This document shows positions 47,702-57,063 of a stretch of DNA of 64,000 nucleotides, piece by piece (the stretch's first letter is position 1; each line of letters begins with the position of its first letter). The notes under the pieces were generated by a model. It saw nothing but the letters and a program-made list of their open reading frames with translations, did not search any database and had not been told where the DNA came from. This stretch comes from Saprospiraceae bacterium (GTDB lineage Bacteria; Bacteroidota; Bacteroidia; Chitinophagales; Saprospiraceae): positions 806,001-870,000 of the forward strand of contig JADJNF010000009.1 of assembly GCA_016714445.1 (NCBI GenBank), given 5' to 3'. The translations under genes and the position numbers were made by a program.

Positions 47702-49501
47702 TTACTGAATCAAGGGCAACTCAATCCTTACAACCACACCTTGCCCGCTTTTATCATTTTCTATACTAAATTTTGCATGAGACTTCAATTTCAGATTTAG
47801 GAGGTATATACGATCGGTGACTATTTGTTTTGCACGACTGATGTATCCCTTTGATTTTTCGATCTGATTATTCAGACCCCGACCATTATCTCTGATTTCT
47901 ATAAGTGTACTATTATCCTCATTTCTAAAGATGATGGAAAGGTCACCTTTGTAATCAATATTAGCAAAACCATGTTCTATTGAATTCTCAATAAATGGTT
48001 GTATAATCATCGATGGTAACAAAACATCATCGGGGCTTTCAATGGCGTTTAGAATTTTAAAATCAAATTTATCGGGAAATCGAAGTACTTGTAACTTAAG
48101 GTATTCCGTTAAAAAGTCTATCTCCTGATGAATGGTTACATACTCGCGGTATGAATTTTCCAGAGTTTCACGCATGATATAGGAGAATTTTGAGAGATTT
48201 TCGGCTATTGACATGTTGTCCGTTTCATTGATGGCAAAACTCTGTAATGAAGCCAATGCATTGAAAAAGAAGTGTGGGTTCATTCGGGCCCTGTTGAGCC
48301 TTTGTTCGGTTTCAAGGATTAATTTTGTATTTTTCAGATCTTTTTGTTTGAAATAAAAATATACAAAACTCAAAGCACCAATTGTGAGAGCCAATAGCAG
48401 AAGGAAAAAAAGTTGGTTTCTTTTTAGATTGGAAATAGTGAGATTACTTTCAGCTTGTGCAGTCTTTGATTCCAAATTTGCGATTTTTGATATATTCTCT
48501 ACATTGCTAAGACTATCTTTAAAGGTATAATATTTATTTGCATAAGCAAAGGCGCTTTGAAAATCACCCATTTCTCGTAAGATATCCATTTGAATTTGAT
48601 ATCCATTCATCATTTGGGGCAGCGCTCCTATCTCCTTGTGAATCATTATAGAACTATCAATATGAGATCGTGCTAATTTCAATTGATTGGTCTTTAAAAA
48701 AATCTCTCCCAAATCCTGATGATTTATACCTAATTCCGGTAGATCATCCGCTTTACAATTGGCAAGATTTGTAAACAGGTACTTTTTTGCAGACTCCCAT
48801 TCCTTTTTATTAATGTGCAGACTTGCCAGCCTTGTATTGATCAGGAATTGTGTTTTTCTGGATGGAGGTACAATTTTGCTTAACTTCTTTAATTCGTTGC
48901 AAAGCATTTCAAAAGAATCCAAATATTTTTTTTCACCGGTATCTTGATATTCATGCAAATATAATTGAGCAATCCTGATATATATATTCAATTTTTCTTC
49001 GTCATTCTTTAATTTAAGGATCAAAGGCTGAGCCTCTTTTATTTTCGACCATTTCTGATTTTTCAAGCCCATTCTATCATAAATTTTGGCTATTTGCAGG
49101 ATAGACTTTGTTAAGTTGGTACTATCTTTTGCTTTCTCAAAAAATTTGCTAAGTGAAATATTCACAACCAGAGATGCATCAAATTTTGATTGGTGTGTTA
49201 GAACATTATCTAACTTCTTTAGTAAGGATATATGAATTTTATCTTCACATTTGGATTTTTTTATTAAATCCTTAGCAATACTTATTTGTTTTTCAGCTTC
49301 CTGATAGTTTTGAATTTTTAAATTTGAATTGTAAGACTCCACTAAATAATATAATCTGCAAACAGCATCACCTGAGTCTTTAAGATGTAGATATACATCC
49401 GTTGTTTTTATCGTGTCTATTGTTTCACAGGTACATTTATCCTGGCTAAATGCCAAAAAACACATTGGGAAGGATAACAACAGTACAAAGATCTTCTTCA
49501 T
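47702..49501 (-). CDS. LytS/YehU-type sensor histidine kinase with TPR-like periplasmic domain
   Basis: A 599-residue protein. After the signal segment (IFVLLLSFPMCFLAFSQ), residues ~60-355 are helical repeats of TPR character (ENISKIANLE and earlier LARSHIDSSIMIHKEIG), placed in the periplasm. One membrane helix lies at ~370-388 (LFFLLLLALTIGALSFVYFY). The kinase core is the His_kinase type: RARMNPHFFFNALASLQSF with the phosphoacceptor His, then the ATPase N box PFIENSIEHGF and G box IEIRDNGRGL. Such kinases pair with LytTR response regulators; one lies at 51045, separated by a single exported-protein gene on the same strand. Confidence 0.93.
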   Translation of the reverse strand: MKKIFVLLLSFPMCFLAFSQDKCTCETIDTIKTTDVYLHLKDSGDAVCRLYYLVESYNSNLKIQNYQEAEKQISIAKDLIKKSKCEDKIHISLLKKLDNVLTHQSKFDASLVVNISLSKFFEKAKDSTNLTKSILQIAKIYDRMGLKNQKWSKIKEAQPLILKLKNDEEKLNIYIRIAQLYLHEYQDTGEKKYLDSFEMLCNELKKLSKIVPPSRKTQFLINTRLASLHINKKEWESAKKYLFTNLANCKADDLPELGINHQDLGEIFLKTNQLKLARSHIDSSIMIHKEIGALPQMMNGYQIQMDILREMGDFQSAFAYANKYYTFKDSLSNVENISKIANLESKTAQAESNLTISNLKRNQLFFLLLLALTIGALSFVYFYFKQKDLKNTKLILETEQRLNRARMNPHFFFNALASLQSFAINETDNMSIAENLSKFSYIMRETLENSYREYVTIHQEIDFLTEYLKLQVLRFPDKFDFKILNAIESPDDVLLPSMIIQPFIENSIEHGFANIDYKGDLSIIFRNEDNSTLIEIRDNGRGLNNQIEKSKGYISRAKQIVTDRIYLLNLKLKSHAKFSIENDKSGQGVVVRIELPLIQ

Positions 49502-49532
49502 TTATAACATTTCATTACTCAAATAAATTTCG

Positions 49533-49540
49533 CAAAAATA
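49533..49540 (-). promoter_or_regulatory. -7 promoter element (TATTTTTG) for the sensor kinase
   Basis: TATTTTTG on the minus strand fits TAnnTTTG and lies 32 bases before the kinase start at 49501, so the kinase may be transcribed separately from the two genes upstream. Confidence 0.45.
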
Positions 49541-49592
49541 TACTATCAGCTGAATAATTTACCCTCCAAGTTTATTGGAGTTAAGCATATGT

Positions 49593-50870
49593 TTAATTTT
49601 TGATTTTTTTCACATAGTGGTAATTTGGTCCTTGTTCTATCAGCGTAAATTTGTCATCATGTTGTGATCTGTCGGCCCTTGGTACAGGTACCACCTTGCC
49701 ATTTTTTATCACAAAGGTGTACTTACTCTTTATTGTACCGGATGGTTTGTAAATTTCAGTTTCTACGCTATAGTTACCGTCAGTCATATCTTTAGTGTAA
49801 ACGTAATCATGTGAGTGGTTATCGTTTATCCTTCTGTTTACCGGAGGATAAGCATAAAAAGCATTTTGATTTCTGACCCATCTCCCATTTTCAGCAAATA
49901 CCGATCCTTTTTCCAGTGTTCTTTGAGGATTCTGTGCGTCATAGTTGCCTATCACTTTGCCATTGCGCAATAGTTTTGCTGTGTATGGATAATGAATCGT
50001 TTCATTCCACTTTGATTGATTGGTCACTTTGACATCTTTTTCCGGCATATAGTGGCTAAAAATAAAATCGCCATCACTGTTAAATTCGATTCGTCCCCAG
50101 TCTTCCCATTCACCACGCATGATATACAATTGTTTGACAGGCGAATAGGGATCTTTATTGCTGATTTTTTCTATATTTATTGGAAAAGTATAGAAATGAT
50201 TGTCATTGATATAAAACTTTAAATCATAACTCCCTTCAAAAAGATTCGTATAAGCAGGATACATCGGATCTGTGCCTCTGTCGTCAATTTTCATTTTATA
50301 AGCAGGAAGGATTTCAGGTTCTGCTCGATAATAAAAAGTCACTTTTTTTTCTCCATTTTGTTTATCTATGACATCCAAATGCATAGCTGGTGGATAGTAA
50401 GAGTCATATTTATTAAAATTCATAGGCTCACCTTTTATATCCTTTTCCGGTAAAAAGAAAACATGAAAACCATGTGGCCTGAAGTAACCCGACGTAGCAT
50501 CATAATATAAATGGTCCTGGTCCAACAAACTATACCACGCCACCGCCGGTGCAAGTACAGAGCTGTTCATATCAGCTATCTGTACTGTAGATTCGGGTTT
50601 TGTCTTTTTATCAGTTGTGTTTTGCTGCGGTTTATTTCTTTCTCTCAGTTTTTCAGAGCCTGTGGACTTTTTTACATTTGTTTGTGTTGAATTATCTTTG
50701 TCGCTTTCTGATTTGACATTAGGTGTTACTTTTTCATCTTTGGGTTTTACTGTAGCTTCCGTTTCATTTTTTGTGGTTTCTTTCACCTTCTTTATCATAT
50801 TGCCGACTTGCGATATAGCAGGTATGTAAAAAAGAACAAGGCAAAGAGAGATTAATTTTATACTTTTCAT
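49593..50870 (-). CDS. Exported protein of unknown function between kinase and regulator
   Basis: A 425-residue protein starting at the ATG complementary to 50868-50870, which opens the signal peptide (LISLCLVLFYIPAISQ). Residues ~20-90 are a low-complexity charged linker rich in Lys, Glu and Thr. The rest is a beta-rich domain with many aromatic residues (AWYSLLDQDHLYYDATSGYF; GEWEDWGRIEFNSDGDFIFS), possibly a two-repeat beta-sandwich. No family is recognised. It sits between the genes for a LytTR regulator and its likely kinase, so it could be a sensor partner or a target of the pair. Confidence 0.65.
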   Translation of the reverse strand: MKSIKLISLCLVLFYIPAISQVGNMIKKVKETTKNETEATVKPKDEKVTPNVKSESDKDNSTQTNVKKSTGSEKLRERNKPQQNTTDKKTKPESTVQIADMNSSVLAPAVAWYSLLDQDHLYYDATSGYFRPHGFHVFFLPEKDIKGEPMNFNKYDSYYPPAMHLDVIDKQNGEKKVTFYYRAEPEILPAYKMKIDDRGTDPMYPAYTNLFEGSYDLKFYINDNHFYTFPINIEKISNKDPYSPVKQLYIMRGEWEDWGRIEFNSDGDFIFSHYMPEKDVKVTNQSKWNETIHYPYTAKLLRNGKVIGNYDAQNPQRTLEKGSVFAENGRWVRNQNAFYAYPPVNRRINDNHSHDYVYTKDMTDGNYSVETEIYKPSGTIKSKYTFVIKNGKVVPVPRADRSQHDDKFTLIEQGPNYHYVKKIKN

Positions 50871-51044
50871 TTTGTATGGATATTTTAATGTAAATATATC
50901 CGGCATTATGATCATCCACAACGGAGGATATATAACTGTACCTCAATATTACATATCTATCTTCAAAACATTAATAATTGTCATTTCCTGCAAATTTGAC
51001 ATGCTGATGGTTTTGGGCTATTGTTGAGCAATCCTCTCCAAAAT

Positions 51045-51809
51045 TTAACTAATATAAAGCTTTTCTATCGCATTGAGTATTTCATCTTTTTTTCTAAACG
51101 AAATAGGTATTTGCGCATTATTTTCGAGGTGAATGGTCAGACCGTCTGTTTTGTCGATGGATTTAACTTTTCCTAAATTGACCAAATAACTATGATGACA
51201 CCTGACAAAATTCAATGCACCAAGCAATACTTCATATTCTTTTAAATTTTTTGACACGGTCACTTCCTTTTCGTTTTCAATAAAAAAAGTAGTGTATGGT
51301 CCATTTGCTTCACAATAGAGTATATCTTTAATTTTAGTAATCTTAATGCCGTTAATATCTTTTAAAGCTATTTTTTGTTCATGTGTTTGATTCTTGTTGA
51401 TAGTATCAAGCATGATTTGTATTTGACTTTTTAGATTAACTTTATCGATATTTTGCATGGCTTTAATGAGCACATTATTAAGAAGGCTTGGGCTTATTGG
51501 CTTTAGGAGGTAATCTAATGCACTGTATTCAAAAGCTCGCACGGCATAGTGATTGTGTGCCGTTGTAAAAATTAATTGCGCCTGTAAATCATTGACTTCT
51601 TTAAAAATATCAAATGCTAATCCGTCATCCAATTCGATATCAAGAAAAAGAATATCAGGATTTATTTGTTGGATGGCATCGATGCCAGTTCGTACGCCTT
51701 CCGCCTCAAAAATTACATATTGATCATCTGTGTTAAAATGTTCGATCATTTTGACCATGGCTTTTCTGATCGGCTGTTCATTATCGATTACTAATATTTT
51801 TATTTTCAA
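51045..51809 (-). CDS. LytTR-family response regulator
   Basis: A 254-residue regulator. The receiver domain has the acidic DNEQP segment, the phospho-acceptor Asp in ILFLDIELDDG (near residue 57) and a conserved Lys in YLLKPISP. A coiled linker (residues ~120-150) leads to the LytTR domain (residues ~155-254) with DILYCEANGPYTTFFI, FVRCHHSYLVNLGKVKSI and IPISFRKKDE. It is the probable partner of the sensor kinase at 47702 because both belong to the LytS/LytR class and share orientation. Confidence 0.92.
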   Translation of the reverse strand: MKIKILVIDNEQPIRKAMVKMIEHFNTDDQYVIFEAEGVRTGIDAIQQINPDILFLDIELDDGLAFDIFKEVNDLQAQLIFTTAHNHYAVRAFEYSALDYLLKPISPSLLNNVLIKAMQNIDKVNLKSQIQIMLDTINKNQTHEQKIALKDINGIKITKIKDILYCEANGPYTTFFIENEKEVTVSKNLKEYEVLLGALNFVRCHHSYLVNLGKVKSIDKTDGLTIHLENNAQIPISFRKKDEILNAIEKLYIS

Positions 51810-51940
51810 AATAGCCTTAATTTAGGAAGTAAAGTTACTGATTTATTATCAATTCTGATTGACAGACATAATTTCAAAAAAAAATAGAGCATCAAATCAA
51901 AAGAAATGACGCTCCATTACAATAGCTATTGGGGTCTTAA

Positions 51941-52094
51941 GAGTATGTTTAAAAAAATTTCTTATTTGTAAATCAAGAGATTATGGTTCTGGCGATAAAA
52001 TAGTCAACGCTTTTAGTGAACTAAATAAAGAGTTTGTTTTGAAGCCAGGTTCGTAATACATTGATTTTAAGGCAATAAAAATTTAAACATACTC
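51941..52094. mobile_element. MITE-like element with 13-bp terminal inverted repeats and TAA flanks
   Basis: GAGTATGTTTAAA at 51941-51953 is repeated inverted at 52082-52094 without mismatch, and the similarity continues inward (TTTCTTATT/TTTTTATT). Both ends are flanked by TAA (51938-51940 and 52095-52097), as expected for a three-base target duplication. The 154-base interior has no ORF. This is the form of a non-autonomous transposon derived from an IS with TNA-type targets. It sits in the spacer between the response regulator and a surface protein. Confidence 0.65.
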
Positions 52095-52106
52095 TAATCT
52101 ACCAAA

Positions 52107-53735
52107 TTAATGTCGAAGCAATAATTTTTCTATTTTTCGGAGTCCGTTGGCTTTCGTTACTTCAATAAAGTATATTCCATTTTTTTGGCTTGAGATATCA
52201 ATAATATCATTTTCTTCACGTATAGCATATGACTTTTCAAAAACAAGTTGACCCACCTGATTAATGATTCTTAATTGACTTACCTGGTCCATATTTCTGA
52301 TTTTCAACCATCCGTTGCTGGGATTTTCAAATAATATCTCTTCATTCTGCAACATATTGGTTGAAATATTTGATGGTCTATTTGATATACCACTAGCTTG
52401 AATGTTCAACCAATAGTCTTCTATTTCAACGCCAGTCCCGGGAGCGATATTTGGCTGAATTCCTCCATTGGCAGTTTTCATGATCACTCTCAGTCGTGCT
52501 AAACCCGGAGTAGCTGTGGTAGGAATAGTAAGATTTAGATTGATTATATTAGCATTAAAGGCAGCTCCGACTCCAAACAACCGCTCATTTAAATCCAATA
52601 TGTTATTGCCATTCATATCAAGATAGATGGCATAATTTTGTTTGGTGTAAGCTGCTGTACTACCCATGCTCACTTTAAATTGATATACCTGGCCTGTCAC
52701 AACATTGGTAGATAAACCAGTATTGATATAGCCACCGGATTCTGCACCTGAAACCCTCTCTATACTACCAACTTTAAAATAATCAATAAAAAATGAGCTG
52801 ACAGGCGGTGGCGGCGCTGCCGGTGTTTCGAAAGATGCAAAAGTAGAAAAATTATACCCATTCACATACGGGCAAATGGCTGATACTCTATATAATACTG
52901 CATTTCCTGGTTGTAGTCCAGTAAGCAAATATGAATTACCTGCCACTGTGGTAGTACCTGATGGCAAAGGAGAGTTATTGATAAACCACTGTACAAAATA
53001 TCCGGTTGCCTGGGGTAAAGCCTGCCAATTTAAAACAGCTGAATTTTGGGTAATATTACTGGCCGGATAACTCACTGGAGCGGGACATGATGGAATAAGG
53101 GTAGAAAATTGTGAAATAACCGGATCACTGTAGCTACCACTCATATTACAATATTGATTTACACACCACTCATATATAGTGCCGGGTACTAACCCTGACA
53201 GGATCACAAAATCATTGGTAGTTGTATTGGAAATATATCCGCCGTTGCTAAACTGTAGTGGAATCCAGGTTGAAGAGCCTAAAACTCTATACCCGACAGA
53301 CCAAAGATATGTTTCTCCTGGTATTTCATTAAAACTCCAGGTTAAACGAGCGGAATCATAGCTTATATCCTGAGCCTGGACGGTAGATGCTGTAGCACAA
53401 ACTGTAGTGAATGGACGAGAAATAGATGTAAATTCTCCTGCGGCACATATTGCCCTGATTCTCCACTCAAAAGAAAATCCTTGAATACTAAAAGGGAAAT
53501 CATAAGTATTCGTAGTAAGTGTTTCTCTGAAAGTAACATCAGGATCCGTCCATGGGTATTGTGGATCTCTGATTTCAATAATATAAGATGATGCTCCTAC
53601 ATCATTCCATGTAAAAGTTACCTGAGCACCATTCTGTGACTCCGAAAGAGTTGAAGGTGCAGATGTGCATGTCGACTTACCAATTTGTAAGGACACAAAT
53701 AAAACAGCAATAAATGTAATAAATTTTAAATTCAT
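52107..53735 (-). CDS. Surface protein with fibronectin type III repeats, GEVED domain and T9SS sorting domain
   Basis: A 542-residue secreted protein with signal peptide (FITFIAVLFVSLQIGKS). Three fibronectin type III-like units follow (residues ~22-110, ~112-212, ~215-305), each beginning with a C..P or similar strand and containing a W.A.. or Y.I..R strand. Residues ~315-450 are a GEVED domain (GYINTGLSTNVVTGQVYQFK; IYLDMNGNNILDLNERLFG; EIEDYWLNIQ). The last ~75 residues (from LFENPSNGWLKIRNMDQVS) are a T9SS type A sorting domain. It is likely a surface adhesin or cell-envelope structural protein. Confidence 0.88.
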   Translation of the reverse strand: MNLKFITFIAVLFVSLQIGKSTCTSAPSTLSESQNGAQVTFTWNDVGASSYIIEIRDPQYPWTDPDVTFRETLTTNTYDFPFSIQGFSFEWRIRAICAAGEFTSISRPFTTVCATASTVQAQDISYDSARLTWSFNEIPGETYLWSVGYRVLGSSTWIPLQFSNGGYISNTTTNDFVILSGLVPGTIYEWCVNQYCNMSGSYSDPVISQFSTLIPSCPAPVSYPASNITQNSAVLNWQALPQATGYFVQWFINNSPLPSGTTTVAGNSYLLTGLQPGNAVLYRVSAICPYVNGYNFSTFASFETPAAPPPPVSSFFIDYFKVGSIERVSGAESGGYINTGLSTNVVTGQVYQFKVSMGSTAAYTKQNYAIYLDMNGNNILDLNERLFGVGAAFNANIINLNLTIPTTATPGLARLRVIMKTANGGIQPNIAPGTGVEIEDYWLNIQASGISNRPSNISTNMLQNEEILFENPSNGWLKIRNMDQVSQLRIINQVGQLVFEKSYAIREENDIIDISSQKNGIYFIEVTKANGLRKIEKLLLRH

Positions 53736-54020
53736 GATACTTTATATTTTTTACAAATGTCAGGCGTAGTTGACAATCAACATACAGGTCTTTTATGAGT
53801 GTTGGTATTGATTTAATAAGTGTATATGTTTTTTCAAGAGTAATTGAGATGTAATCATGATTTTATGAAAATTTAATACAATAGATACATATCTTCAAAA
53901 GTTTTATTGGGCTGATGAATGTCTGAATTAGTACTCAAAAATTTACTTTTTTGTACTCGCAAATAAACTAATCAGCAATTATTATTTTTACTGTAATGAA
54001 ATCATAAATATTTCTAAGAC

Positions 54021-54475
54021 ATGGACAGAAAAGATTTTATTACAAAAGGAATTATGGGTTCGGTCTTTTTTTTATCTACTGCTGCATCAGCAAATGTTGT
54101 AAAAAACGAGAGATGAACTGAAAGAACTGGAAGTATTAGGATTTAATTATAGCGAATACAATAAAAAATACGGATCAAGCCGTCAAGTTTCTTCAGATTT
54201 GGGTATTTTCCAATAAAAAAAATGAAAATCCAAGATATTTCCAGATAACATTGAATATCAAAGACAGGCATAATAAACTGCTACAAATTATATCACCAAG
54301 TGGTGATGATGAAGGTGTAAGGATTCATCAGAATGCCTGATTTCATCTCGGAAAATTTTATAAAGACTTTCAAACAAAATATGAGCTTAAGGATAAAAAG
54401 AATGGTGTGTATGTTTTTGTGTTGAATGGACAATTTATAATCACCCGATCAGAATTGGAAAAACTTGATGGTTAA
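54021..54475 (+). pseudogene. Pirin-family gene remnant with internal deletion
   Basis: The start encodes MDRKDFITKGIMGSVFFL and then DELKELEVLGFN, the N-terminal region of exported pirin-like proteins in this phylum. It jumps straight to YSEYNK and, in another frame, QAVKFLQIWVFSNKKNENPR and IKDRHNKLLQIISPSGDD, the region after the first cupin. About 100 residues of the metal-binding cupin are therefore missing. Two frameshifts and an in-frame TGA at 54338-54340, where NAWFHLG is expected (Trp to stop), confirm loss of function. The tail ends at 54475 with LEKLDG. This is a true pseudogene, unlike the single-indel genes further left. Confidence 0.8.
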
Positions 54476-54640
54476 GTGATTTGTGTTTTTGATCATCTTT
54501 CTTTAAATGAAACTGCTCAAGATGAAGAGTTGCTTCTCATGGAAGTGCCTATGAGTTTACAATAAAAAGCCAATGTAGAAGACCTATAGTTTTTAAAGAT
54601 TTTATAAGATCTTAAATACCCGAAATTGACTTTTAATTTG

Positions 54641-54648
54641 TAAATTTG
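54641..54648 (+). promoter_or_regulatory. -7 promoter element (TAAATTTG) for the DUF6855-like gene cluster
   Basis: TAAATTTG fits TAnnTTTG and lies 39 bases before the start at 54687; no -33 element at the right spacing. Confidence 0.4.
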
Positions 54649-54686
54649 TATTGAATTATTCAAAACAATGTATAAATCAACAACAA

Positions 54687-55094
54687 ATGTCATACAATAT
54701 AGGAACAAAAGAAAAGCCAATGCTGCTCAAGACTCCACCTTTGAGCAGTGAATATACCATGCACATAGACCAGAAGGATGGGAAAGATATCCTGGTATGT
54801 ACCGTAGGGAAAACTATTCTTCATTATAATATCAATTGCCTGAGCGACCTGCACAAAATGCTCAAAGATCATGGCGACTGGATGGAGTTGGGCAGTGCTG
54901 ATGAACAAAAGCCAGCCAAAGAAGGCACTGTGGAAGCATGGGGAAGATCAGAAAGTAACCCCAATGGTGGTTGGTATGGACTTAAAAAAGGGTTTAGAGG
55001 TAGATTTGGCATGTATATACCACCTTTGATGGAAGCACTTGGACTCGCTGAAGTAACGCATGATCCGAAAAACAATAAAATGAGAGCCATTTAA
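54687..55094 (+). CDS. Conserved hypothetical protein (DUF6855-like)
   Basis: A 135-residue soluble protein starting at ATG 54687; an upstream in-frame ATG at 54651 overlaps the promoter. The sequence contains strong conserved stretches: LKTPPLSSEYTMHIDQKDGK, DLHKMLKDHGDWMELGSADE, AKEGTVEAWGR and GGWYGLKKGFRGRFGMYIPP. I know this as a widespread, uncharacterised single-domain family of Bacteroidota. No catalytic motif is evident. It heads a run of four small soluble-protein genes with spacings of 12-17 bases. Confidence 0.75.
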   Translation: MSYNIGTKEKPMLLKTPPLSSEYTMHIDQKDGKDILVCTVGKTILHYNINCLSDLHKMLKDHGDWMELGSADEQKPAKEGTVEAWGRSESNPNGGWYGLKKGFRGRFGMYIPPLMEALGLAEVTHDPKNNKMRAI

Positions 55095-55106
55095 TTGTAA
55101 TTCATA

Positions 55107-55625
55107 ATGCTGACAACCAAAAATCTGGTCCTAATACCCTGCGATGCAGAAATTTTACAAGCAGCTATCACAGGAAATGAAAGGCTGGCAGAAGTATTGA
55201 GAGTAGAAATGCCTGATCATCGGACAGAGTTCGGACCGATGGCTTTTCAATATGCTTTGGACATGTTGCAGGTCGATACCATTACACATTCATGGTGTAC
55301 ATATTTTCCCATACATATTGAAGACAATACGCTCGTAGGAAGTGGCGGATATAAGGGCCAACTTACTGCTGATGGCATCGTTGAAATAGGCTACGAAATT
55401 GCACCCAAATACCGCAATCCAGGGCTGGCTTCTGAATATGCTCAGGTTTTGATAGACCACGCATTCAGCAACCAGGAAGTAAAAATGATGATAGCTCATA
55501 CGCTTAGTCATGAAAACCCTTCGACTTCTGTATTAACAAAATGTGGATTTACAAGAACAGAAGAAATTTTTGATCCTGAAGATGGACTCATTTGGGGATG
55601 GGAATTTAAGAAGTCAAATGACTAA
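55107..55625 (+). CDS. GNAT-family N-acetyltransferase (RimJ/RimL type)
   Basis: A 172-residue acetyl-CoA-dependent transferase. The order of elements is normal: LTTKNLVLIPCD at the start, strand 4 LVGSGGYKGQLTADGIVEIGYEI, the acetyl-CoA loop in PKYRNPGLASEYAQVLIDHA and the AHTLSHENPSTSVLTKCGFTR end, where the Asn and Cys-Gly-Phe motif mark the RimJ/RimL-like branch. Substrate is unknown. It follows the previous gene by 12 bases. Confidence 0.9.
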   Translation: MLTTKNLVLIPCDAEILQAAITGNERLAEVLRVEMPDHRTEFGPMAFQYALDMLQVDTITHSWCTYFPIHIEDNTLVGSGGYKGQLTADGIVEIGYEIAPKYRNPGLASEYAQVLIDHAFSNQEVKMMIAHTLSHENPSTSVLTKCGFTRTEEIFDPEDGLIWGWEFKKSND

Positions 55626-55640
55626 ACCAAAATTGAAATC

Positions 55641-56384
55641 ATGGATTACTTCAATAAAATTATAATCGACATCGAACTCCACCATGTGGAAGGCATTCGT
55701 GAATGTTTTGAAAATGGAATCAATCCAAATGACTTGTTCCATGGAAGGTGTCTGATAGATGAGATGATCACTATGTATACACGAACCCCGAGATTTAAAG
55801 AGTGTATCAAAGTTTTTGTTGACTATGGTTTGAAATTTGAAGATCCGGTGTTGCTTGCCGTTCTAATGGACGATAGTGAGATGCTTGACAAACTGATCTT
55901 ACAACAACCAGAAATAGTGATTAAAAGATATTCACTTAAGTGCACCTACACGCCATTGGAAGATGTCACTTTACTACACATATGTGCAGAATACAATCAT
56001 GTGGCTTGTGCAAGAGTTTTAGTAAATTATAAAGCGGATATCAATGCTATTGCAGGTATTGATCAGTACGGTTTTGGCGGCCAGACACCCATCTTTCACA
56101 CTGTCAATTCCAACAATGATCATTCCGGCCCTATGATGCATTTTTTATTGGACCATGGCGCCAATCTTGATGTCACTGTTCGGGGCATCATCTGGGGAAA
56201 AAGTTTTGACTGGGAGACATTGGTACCCTATGTAAATCCCATCAGTTATGCTATGATGGGATTGCTCCCACAAATGCATCGGTCTGAGGTAGTCATCAAT
56301 AATTATGTACGGCTATTATTAAAAGAACGGTATGATATTGAATATCCCCTGAAGAATGTGCCAAACAAGTACCTGAAAACATAA
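55641..56384 (+). CDS. Ankyrin-repeat protein
   Basis: A 247-residue soluble protein. Ankyrin units are visible at residues ~10-30 (IELHHVEGIRECFENGINPN), ~110-140 (TLLHICAEYNHVACARVLVN then YKADINA) and ~150-185 (GQTPIFHTVNSNNDHSGPMM then FLLDHGANLD), with the rest more degenerate. Such domains bind proteins; no enzymatic part is present. Similar proteins are common in this cluster context with GNAT and VOC proteins, but no pathway is implied. It starts 15 bases after the acetyltransferase gene. Confidence 0.82.
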   Translation: MDYFNKIIIDIELHHVEGIRECFENGINPNDLFHGRCLIDEMITMYTRTPRFKECIKVFVDYGLKFEDPVLLAVLMDDSEMLDKLILQQPEIVIKRYSLKCTYTPLEDVTLLHICAEYNHVACARVLVNYKADINAIAGIDQYGFGGQTPIFHTVNSNNDHSGPMMHFLLDHGANLDVTVRGIIWGKSFDWETLVPYVNPISYAMMGLLPQMHRSEVVINNYVRLLLKERYDIEYPLKNVPNKYLKT

Positions 56385-56401
56385 TAAAATATTTTGTTAT
56401 A

Positions 56402-56755
56402 ATGTATAAAGCGCTTTATATCAGCCCTATGATTCCTTCATATGACATGGAAGCCACAGGAATTTTTTTTTGTGAATTGCTTGGATTTGAAAAAGTGTTT
56501 GATTCCGGCAGTTATGCCATTTATGAAAAAAATCATCTTACTATACATATTTTACAAGCCGGACAAATCATCGGTCAAATGGAATTTTATCTCGAAGTGG
56601 ATGATGTGAATAAAATTTGGGAATCTATACGAACCAAAATCGAAGGACTGAAGGTAAGACCGCCATTTGATCAGCCTTATAGAATGCGTGAACTTCACAT
56701 TGAAATTCCACACACCAAAACACTCTTATTTATAGGTCAGTCAATACGTGGATAA
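56402..56755 (+). CDS. VOC-superfamily (glyoxalase/bleomycin-resistance-like) protein
   Basis: A 117-residue protein with one vicinal-oxygen-chelate unit: the two beta-alpha-beta-beta-beta modules are PSYDMEATGIFFCELLGFEK with YAIYEKNHLTIHI, then MEFYLEVDDVNKIWESI with MRELHIEIPHTKTLLF. The His in LTIHI and the Glu in HIEIP stand where metal ligands occur. Such small proteins act as dimers; the substrate is unknown. It ends the four-gene cluster. Confidence 0.82.
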   Translation: MYKALYISPMIPSYDMEATGIFFCELLGFEKVFDSGSYAIYEKNHLTIHILQAGQIIGQMEFYLEVDDVNKIWESIRTKIEGLKVRPPFDQPYRMRELHIEIPHTKTLLFIGQSIRG

Positions 56756-56985
56756 GGATTATATTTCATTTATACTCAAAATAAATTGGTTTGCGAAAAA
56801 TGCCTTTAACATTGTATTGATTTTGAGTGTAATGAAGGCATAATTTTTTTCAAAGAAAATTATCGTCGGTATAAATTTCGAATTTTAACCGACAAATGAA
56901 GAATCCGTGGTTGGATAGGCCCGAAATTTTTTGGGATAAATAAAGTCCTTTATTAATCAATAAAAATTTAACCAGGAACTTCCCC

Positions 56986-57012
56986 GTACACACACGTCCA
57001 AATTCGGACAAA
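56986..57012 (+). promoter_or_regulatory. Palindromic activator site upstream of the second permease cluster
   Basis: GTACACACACGTCC-AAATTC-GGAC matches the site at 32732 in sequence and in spacing to the following promoter (56 versus 57 bases to the GG). The spacer 56756-57147 holds no gene; only this site and the -24/-12 element stand out. Confidence 0.55.
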
Positions 57013-57063
57013 ATTTCAGCTTTGTAAAATCGTATGTAATTGACATACTGTAATTTACACATT

